NCBI GenBank assembly: GCA_021292165.1
Contig: CM037877.1
Span: 306,408,063 to 306,472,062 of the forward strand
Source: Shinisaurus crocodilurus
Taxonomy: Eukaryota; Chordata; Lepidosauria; Squamata; Shinisauridae
DNA: 64,000 bases
Direction of reading: 5' to 3'
The notes below the pieces were generated by a model that saw nothing but the letters and a program-made list of their open reading frames with translations, was not told the DNA's origin and searched no databases. A program made the translations under genes and the position numbers. This document shows positions 33,701 through 42,800 of this stretch, in pieces; position 1 is the stretch's first letter; every line of letters starts with the position of its first letter.

Positions 33701-36700
33701 GACATTGTGGACATGGACTCTCAAATGGCTGCTGACAAAGTCATCAAAGGCACCTGAATAAACTTAGCAGGCATAGGATGGGAGTTAAGGTCCTCATGGG
33801 TCAGTAAATGGTTAAAGAATGGGGCAGAGAGTAGGGGTGCTTCCAGATGGAGGACACTTTGTGCTACCAGTCAAAAGGAAGTGTTCAGCTATTCCAGCAA
33901 TTCCATCTTTTCCTCCCTAACCATTTTTTTTCCAGATAAGAAAAAAGATAGAAGAAGAGGTATTGGAGATAGTGCCACTCTGTTAAAGAGAGCATATTGT
34001 CAAGCAGACTGGAAACCTTAAAAGGGGCAGACACAGTGGGCGACAATACCAGGCTCCAAAAGTAATTTAGTACTATTGTCCCCTGAACCAGAATGTTTAG
34101 GGTGATCTGAAAATAACGCATTATTATGTTATTGAAGTCATGTAATAATGCGTGACTTCAATAACCCCCATATTGACTGGATGAATGCATTTTCCAGTCA
34201 CAATGAAGAGGTTAAATTTCTCTATGCCCAAAACAACTGTGCCCTAGAACAGTTGGTTACAGAACCAACCAAAGGGGAGGCGACCCTGGATTTAATCCTA
34301 AGTAGTGTCTCCCAGGATGTAATGCGAGTGTTGTTGAACCAATTGGAAACAATGGTCACAGCGCTAACAGATTTAATATATATTTAAGTGGGAAATTGCC
34401 AAGGAAGTCCAACACAGTCATATTTTACTTCAAAAGAGGACACTTCTCTAAAATGAGGGAACTGGTCAAAAGGAAGTTGAAAGGGAGAGCCAAGAGGATT
34501 AAATCTCTCCAAAATGCTTGGAGGTTACTCAAAACCACGAGAATAGGGGCCCAGCTGGAATGTACACCACAGGTCAGGAAAGGTAGCACCAAGTCCAGGG
34601 GGTCACCAGCATGGTTAATGAGCTGGGTCAAGGAAGCTATTAGAGAAAAGAAGGCTTCCTTCAGAAAATGGAAGTCTTGCTCAAATGAAGAGAACAAAAA
34701 GCACAAACTTGCAGAAAGGAAATGCAAGCAGATAATAAGGGAACAATCCTATGGCCCCTAGACATTGTTTGAGGGGCCACAGCATGGTTTGGGTTCCCAA
34801 CTCCAAAGTCAGAGGTGCTGGCTTTGACTTACAGGGATGTTGAAGAGTCCTTGGTCTCGAGTCATGAGTCGAGTCATGAGTCTTTGGACCCGAGTCTTGA
34901 GTCCGAGTTCGAGTCCATGGTCCAAAATGGTGACTCACGAGTCACGAGTCACTCCCAAAACTGACTCCACGAGTCCTTATTAAAATCAATGGGGTTTCCC
35001 CCCAACAAAATAAGGCTACTTCAGATGTGTGGCTTAAATAAATTCTAGGCACAAGTGTGCCTTTTTATTTCAAAACTCTGCAACTGATTTTGGCAAGAAC
35101 AGACCAGGCAGACAAACCCAAAATAACCAGGTAGGCAGAGGAGGCAGGGAACCCCAAAGCAGGCAGGCAGAGGCGTTTGTCTTGGACAATTCAACTGTTG
35201 AACTGGTCAAGAAGAGACCAGGCAGGCAGAGGAGGCTGGGAACCCCAAACAGGCAGGCAGAGGCAGCCAAACCCAAAATGTCTGACCCTAACCCTAACCC
35301 CCCACAACAACACATCAATCAAAATAAATCTCAACACATTGTTGGGGCTATGCTCCTGGTAGCTGTCCATAGTGGCCGAGCTCCTCGCTTCCATGTGCTC
35401 TTCACCGGTGATCGCGCTCCTTCTGGCACAGCCAGAAGACTCGTCAACAGCCCAGGGATGTTGTCGAGTCCTTGGTCTCGAGTCTCGAGTCCCATTAAAA
35501 ATATTGGGACTCAAGTCAGAGGGGGGACTCAGTCCGACTCACGAGTCGAGTCCTCGAGTCCGAGTCCCCATCCCTGCAAGGCAGCCAGGGCTGTCCTTGT
35601 AGATCATAAGAACATAAGATACAGATCCCTGTGGGACCCCACTGTTTATATCCTTCCGTAGTGAGAATTTACCAGTTATTCCTACTCTCTGCTTTCTGTT
35701 CTTTAACCAGTTACTGATTCACAAGAGGACCTCCCCTCGTATTATATGACTGCTAAGCTTGCTCAGGAGTCTTTGGTGAGGGTCTTTGTCAAAAGCCTTT
35801 TGGAAGTCCAAGTAAACAATGTCTACTGGATCACCCCTGTCCACATGTTTATTGACACATTCTTAAAGAACTCTAACAGGTTAGTGAGACAGCACTTACC
35901 TTTGTGGAAGCCATGTTAATTCTTTCTTAGCAGGGCTGGTCCTTCTATATGCTTACTAATTTTATCTTTAATAATGCTTTTCAACTAATTTACCTGGAAC
36001 CGCCATTAAGCTACGGTAACTGGCCTGTAATTTCCCAGTCCGTCCGTCCCCGATCCCCTTTTAAGAATTGCTATTACATCGGCCATTCTCCAGCCCTCTG
36101 GTACACAGGCTGATCTTAGGGAAAGGTTACATAATTTTGTTAGAAGATCAGCAATTTCATATTTGAGTTCTTTAAGATTTATTAAATTTCAATTTGTCAG
36201 TAAGGCTGAGAACTTCATCTTTTGTCACCACTGTTTGCCTCAGTTCCTCAAATTCCCTTCAGTTCCTCGAATTCCCTTCCTGAAAACATCAGGCACAGGT
36301 GTCCTATATCTTCTGCAGTGAAGAGAGATTAAAAGAATTCATTCAGCTTCTCCGCAATCTCCTTACTGTTCTTTAGAACTCCTTTAACTCCATTATCATC
36401 CAATGGTGATCAAGCCTGGCCAAGCAGACAAAAAGGACACAGTTCATCCCAGGCATGAGAGCAGAGGCAGGAGCCACACAAAAGGTGGTGGGACTTACCT
36501 CGCCAGCATAGCGGTGACTGTCCACAGTGTGCTCAGAGCCAGCCATGGAGTGCTCAGATCCCCAGTGCAGGTGTAGCTGGGCAGCCTGGTACGCTTGTGG
36601 GAAGCCCCCACCGGTTACTGTCATGTTTTTGGGCAGGTCCAGAACAACTGCAGGGGAGCAGAGAGGCGGAGGGATAAGCAGTTTGTTTGTTTGTTTGTTT

Positions 36701-39700
36701 GTTGTATTTATGAATCACCGATCTGGCCGGCAAACCAGCCACTCTGGGCGATATACAACATGATAAAATATAAAATACATTTAAAACAGTATAAAATTTT
36801 AAAATCTTAACCCACCCCACATTCCCACCTGAATAGCCATGTTTTTAGTGAGCGGTGGAAGCTCAGCAGAGAGGGGGCATGGCGGAGGTCACTCGGGAGA
36901 GAGTTCCACAGTATGGGGGCCACCACAGAAAAGGCCCTCTTCCTCGTCCCCACCAGTCTAGCTGCTCTGGCTGAAGGGACAAGGAGAAGGCCGTCTGTGG
37001 CAGATCTTGCTGAGCAGCCTACTTGGTGTTGCTGGAGACGCTCCTTGAGATAAACTGGACCGGAGCCGTATAGGGTTTTAAAGGTCAAAACCAACACCTT
37101 GAATTCGGCTCGGCAAGCAACTGGTAGCCAGTGCAGCTCCTTCAGCACTGGAGTGATGTGATCCCACCGGCGGCTGCCTTTAACCAGGCGAGCTACCGCA
37201 TTCTGTACCAGCTGTAGCTTCCGAACCGTCTTCCAGGGTAACCCCACGTAGAGCGCATTACAGTAGTCTAGGCAAGAGGAGACCAAGGCATGAACCACTG
37301 ATGGGAGCAGATGATTAGGAAGGTAGAGGCGCAGCTGCCGTATCAGACGGAGTTGATACAGCACAGTCCGGCTCACAGCTGACACCTGACCCTCCATGGA
37401 CAGCTGGGAGTCTAGAATGACCCCCAAGTTGCAGACCTGGTCCTTCAGGGGAAGATGTACCCCATTCAGCACCAGGTCAACATCCCCTAACCTCCCCTTG
37501 TCTCCCACCAGAAGTACCTCGGTCTTGTCAGGGTTCAGTTTCAACATGTTCCTTCCCATCCAGCCACCCACTGCCTCCAGGCACTTGGACAGGGTCTCAA
37601 CGGCCAACCTCGGTGAGGACTTGAAAGAGAGGTAGAGCTGCGTGTCATCTGCATATTAATGACACCGCACCCCAAACCTCCTGATGATAGCCCCCAGCGG
37701 CTTTAGGTAGATGTTGAATAGCATCGGGGAGAGGATGAAACCCTGTGGCACCCCACAAGTGAGCAGATGAGGGTCCGAAGCCTCCTCCCCAAGAACTATC
37801 CTCTGGTGCCTTCCAGAGAGGAAGAACCGGAACCACCACAATACAGTGCCTCCAATACCCAACCCTTCCAGGTGGTCCAGGAGGATACCGTGGTCCACAG
37901 TATCAAAAGCCGCTGAGAGATCGAGGAGGACTAGGAAGGTGCATTCGCCCCTATCCAAGGCCCTCCTCATATCATCCACCAAGGCGACCAAGGCCGTTTC
38001 CGTCCCATGTCCAGGCCTGAAGCCTGACTGGCATGGATCTAAATAATCAGCTTCATCCAAGTGTGCCTTCAACTGAGCCCCCACCACCCGCTCGATCACC
38101 TTGCCCAGAAATGGCAAATTGGAGACTGGGCAAAAGTTGTTCAGATCTTGGGGATCCAAGGAAGGCTTCTTTAAAAGTGGTCTTACTGCGGCCTCCTTAA
38201 GGGCTGATGGGACCACTCCCTCATCGAGGGAGGCATTCACCATCGCCCTGATCCCCTCACCCAGTCTCTCCCTGCAGCTCATAACGAGCCAGGATGGGCA
38301 AGGATCAAGCAAGCAGGTGGTCGGCTTCACAGATGAAAGCACCTTGTCCACTTCATCAGAAGGAAGAGGCTGGAACCGATCCCACAAGACCGGTCTGCCA
38401 TTGGCCTCCTCCCGCTCACTTCCTGTATCCACAACGCGTGAAATCCCACTCCTAATCCAATCAATTTTATCTGCAAAGTGCTTTGCTAAAGCCTCACAGG
38501 AGGTTTTGGATTGTTCCATCGGATCCGGAGCAACTGGACCGACCAGGCTCCGAACCACTTGGAACAGCCTCCTGGGGCAGCACTCTGCAGACACGATGGA
38601 GGCAGCATAGAAATTCTTTTTTGGACTTTCCTGGTTTGGTAGAATTGCTTTGATTAAAATGAAGATTTTGCCAAAGATAAATTTTTTATTTCGGATGATA
38701 CCAAGTGCGATATCAGATAAGGAACTTAAAGATTGGCAATCAATTATTAATACATATTGTAATGGAGGGAAGAAATCTAGGATTACTAAAACAAGATGGT
38801 ATAAAGCACAAAAAGTAGGGGGTTTGGGTTTGCCGAATTTAAAATGGTATTATATAGCGAATCAATTAAGACATATAGTGGATATTATAGCACGCCCTAA
38901 AGAAATAATGTGGTTGGAGTTAGAAACATGTGAAATACGTAGTACTTTGGAGAATATTTTTTTTTCAAAAAAATAATAATAAATGGATAAAAAAATATAA
39001 ACCGTTTTCTAAGAAAGTTGTTAATGATTTGGGGTACTATGAAGAGCATATTTATACCAGGGATATCTCCATTAACTCCGGTGGTAGCTCTTAAGGATTT
39101 TCCTGAAAACTTAAGATCAGAGCTGGAGAGGGTTCAGAGGAGGGCAACAAAGATGATAAAGGGCCTGGAAATGGAATAATGGGCTCAAGTTACAGGAACC
39201 CAGATTCCACCTAAACATCAGGAAAATTGCGGATCCGTGAACACCCATCAGCATGGAGCAGATAAAGCAGAGGCCAGCAAGGGGGCGTCGCTCATGCCCT
39301 CCTATGTGCCGTAGACCAGGGGTGAGCAAAACGTGGCCTGCAACTCCCATCAGCCATAGCCAGCATAGCCAATGGTGGGGAATGATGGGGGTTGTAGGCC
39401 AAAGCATCTGGAGAGCCTCAAGTTGCCCACCCCTGCTGCAGAAGGCAAAGGGGCCTCCTGGCCTCAGCATCGAACCTCCTCCCCAACTGTGCCCCAGAGG
39501 GTGGGTGAACAAACTGAGGCAGGAACTCACTGGACCGGCCTGGCCTCCTTTGTCCCCACCCCCACCCCATCCTATTTGTTTCAATTGTGCTCACCTTCTC
39601 CTCAAAATGGACTCGGGTGGGGGGCTGTTTTCATAGATTAATAGATCATAGGGGAGGCTCTGAGCGATGTATATTTCTTTCAGGATTCCTGAAGGCAAGT

Positions 39701-39779
39701 CCCAAATAATCCCCTGAAAAGAGACACCAACTTGCAAGGACTCTTTCCCCCTCACCATTGCCAGAGGCAGCTGTCTCCC

Positions 39780-39815
<36 letters not shown>

Positions 39816-42800
39816 GCTGTGTGTTTGTGTTTTGTCCCCACCGACTTGAGCACGTTCTCACGTTTTCTCCCAGTGATGTCCTTTTGGTAGCCAAAAGGCT
39901 GCTTTGTCTCCCCTAACGATTTTGTCTCTCTTTCTTTTCCCTGATGTTGGTGGGTGTGGAAGAGAAGCTCGCTTACTGGTTTTACACACCTGCTGCTGCC
40001 TATTCACTTCTGTGTTTCCTTTTGCCTTTGTATGAAAAGAAAAGAGAAATGATTTGTGACCCACCTCATTTCCTGGAGCACTCATTTCCCACGTTTCTCC
40101 TGAAATGGTCACTCTTCCAGGCCTCCAGATCATTGTACAGCTGATAAGCGCATTGTACGAAGTGCTTTACCATTCTTACCTTCTTTATCCTCACAGCAAC
40201 CCTGTGAGGCAGGCTAGTATTTGTTTATTTTTATTTATTTATTTATACCCCACCTTTTTTTTCCTGCAAGGAACCCAAGGCGGCTTACATGATTACAGTA
40301 CAGGTTTGGGCGCATGCCCAAGGCCACCCGAGGGCTTCAGGACCTGGCGCACATCCAAACCTGCCTCAGGCTGGCCCTTGCGTGCGTGCGTGCGTGCCCT
40401 TCCTCTGATCGACTTCGTGCCGCCGCAGGGGGCGAGGCGGGCAGTCCCAGCACGAGAGAGGCAGGCGCGCGCGCCACCGGCAGGCGCTGTCCTTCAGCCA
40501 GGAGCCTCGTGGCGCCTATAGACGAACACTGATGACAGCAGAAGGAGCTTCCGAGGACTGGAGCCCGCCCGCCCGCCAGCTCCCGGCCATCACACAGGAG
40601 TTGGGCGTCGAGGTGCTGCCTGCAAGACTCCTTGCTGCTTTTGCTACAAAAGAGGCCAATGCAGCGCGGCGCCCCGGCTGCCGCTCTGGAAATGATCATC
40701 TGGAGCAGGTGGAGGCCCTGGCATGAGAGCCTGAGACTCAAAAATCTAGGTTCATCTCCCGCACCTCACTCATCCTGACTTATCTGCCCGCTGTGGTAAA
40801 GATAAAAACGAGCTGGAAATGATAATGGGCCTTGGCTAGGGGAGCCATGATAAGGCGGGACAGCAAGCTCGGTAAAGGAACGGCTTGCTTGGGCGGAGCC
40901 TGCCTTGAGCTCGTCCAGCTCAGAGGCGGCACCCGGGCAAGCCGCCCCCCCCCCTTCCCCGTCGGTGCTGGCTTCTGGGCGCCAGGTCAGCCCTCCTGCG
41001 CGGCAACCACACGAGCGGCACTCACTGGTGTGTCCGTTGTTCCGAAGGCGGAGCGGCTCTCCCGGGGGCAGGCTGTAGCCAGACAGCAGGAGGGGCGCCA
41101 GCTGGGGGCTGAAGAGGGTGGCCGCCGTGTCGATGTTGATGGGGGACTGCATGAGGCCCCCGCAGCTGGGGAACGTGGAGGCCCACTCCGCCTTGCCTGG
41201 AAGAGGGGAGCGGGTGTGAGGGAGGCCCCGGGACCACGTGCCAGCCCTGGGCGACTGACTGCGAGAATGACGGACGGGGGGCTCCCCCGGCGTAGGGGTG
41301 GGTGCACGAGGTGGCCGCGAGCGAGCCGCGCACTCGCAGCCGGGCCTTGCCGGCCGCTGCAGCGCATGGAAAACGGGAGGCTGCTAAAGCCGGGAGAGAA
41401 GGGCTCGCAGGCAGCCGCCCCGGCCGGCCGGCCTCTCTTGGTTGCACGCGCGGGGGCTCCCTAAGCCGCGCTCTCCGTCCCCGCGTCCTTCTCGGCCAGC
41501 TCGTGCCCGCTCTGCGTGGTGCGGTTCGGGTTCTCACGGGAGGCACACGCCCGGGGCTGTTCTCCAACCCTGGGCTAAACCGGCTGGATCTCGGAAGCAG
41601 TCGGTTCCCACGGGCAAAATGCCAGCAAAGCAGCCTGAGCCGGCTGCTGGAGCGGGACGCGGGCCAGAGAGCAGCAGGGCTTGCGGAAGGCCAGGCAAGC
41701 GCAGCAGGCGGGCGGCGGAGCGCAAGGGCGCAGGAGGGCACCGCAGAGGGGGCGGCCGCCCAGCAGCCGGCAGCCCCTCGCCGGGGGGGGGGCGCCGCTG
41801 CTGCTTGCGCAAGCGCCTCTGGCGCGGGGAGGATCCCTCGCCCCGCCAGGGCCGGTGCCTCCCGCTGCCCGGGGGCAAAGGGGGCATGCAGACAGCCACG
41901 GGGCGCACGGTGGGGGGGAGGCACGTAGCACGGGCGGCCCATGTCGTGGAGGAAACGGGGGCAGAGGCCGTGGGGAACGGGGGGCCAGGCCGCACGACCG
42001 TTTCCGACTGAGCTGGAGGGCAGGAAGGCGCCGCCGCTCCGGCAGGCAGACCCAGATGGGCCCGCGCAGGCCTGGCCGGCGGCAGTGCCCACCCGAGCAG
42101 CCCAGAGAAGGCCGGGCAGGTGAGAGCGCGCGCTGGCTAATCATTAGCACACCACGCTGCCTGGCTGGGGGCCCAGAGGAGAGAGGCGAGGACTGTTTGC
42201 ATCGCGGGGCCTTTACCTGCATAGCTCCAGTGACTGGCTCCGTGACCGGGATGACCTTGAAGAGGAAAGACAAGCCAATGAGCACGATTCAGAGCGGGCC
42301 CCCCCCCACAATTAACCAGGCTGTTGCCCGCCCGCCTCATCACCATCGCTGGGGGGGGGGCTTTTCTTTCATTTTTAATTCCGGGGTCCTATTCGCAAGG
42401 AAGCTTCCCCAGTGCTCCTTTAAGCCTATGACTTCACCCAGTTTGTGCGTTTGGGGAAAGGACATATTCAGACTTGCGCTGCGCTTTCTCTTATTCACAT
42501 GTAGCAGCACTTACTTAACCAAGCACCATCGGCTGCCAGTAGTTCCACTTGCTAGACAAAAAAATGCCTTTGTGGTTTTGTCCTGAAATGCAGCAATATA
42601 AAGCTTGTCTTGGATATATACGGGAAGAAAAAGCCAGCTTTAAGCTTTTCCTTTCATCAGAGATGACTGACTCACTGTAAGGCAGTGTTCCCTCCAATTA
42701 GTTGGGGTGGGGAGAACGTCTTACTCTGCAATTAAACCTTTAGTTGATTAACCGACTTAATAAATTGACTAAAACTCGATACTCTCCTTTATTTTATATT

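Noticed and set aside
35284..35299. Telomere-like CCCTAACCCTAACCCC
   Set aside because: Only about two and a half units inside a repeat. Too short to be an interstitial telomere.
41022..42092. 356-codon reverse frame in the CpG-rich region
   Set aside because: It overlaps CA exon 3 out of frame and is a by-product of GC content.
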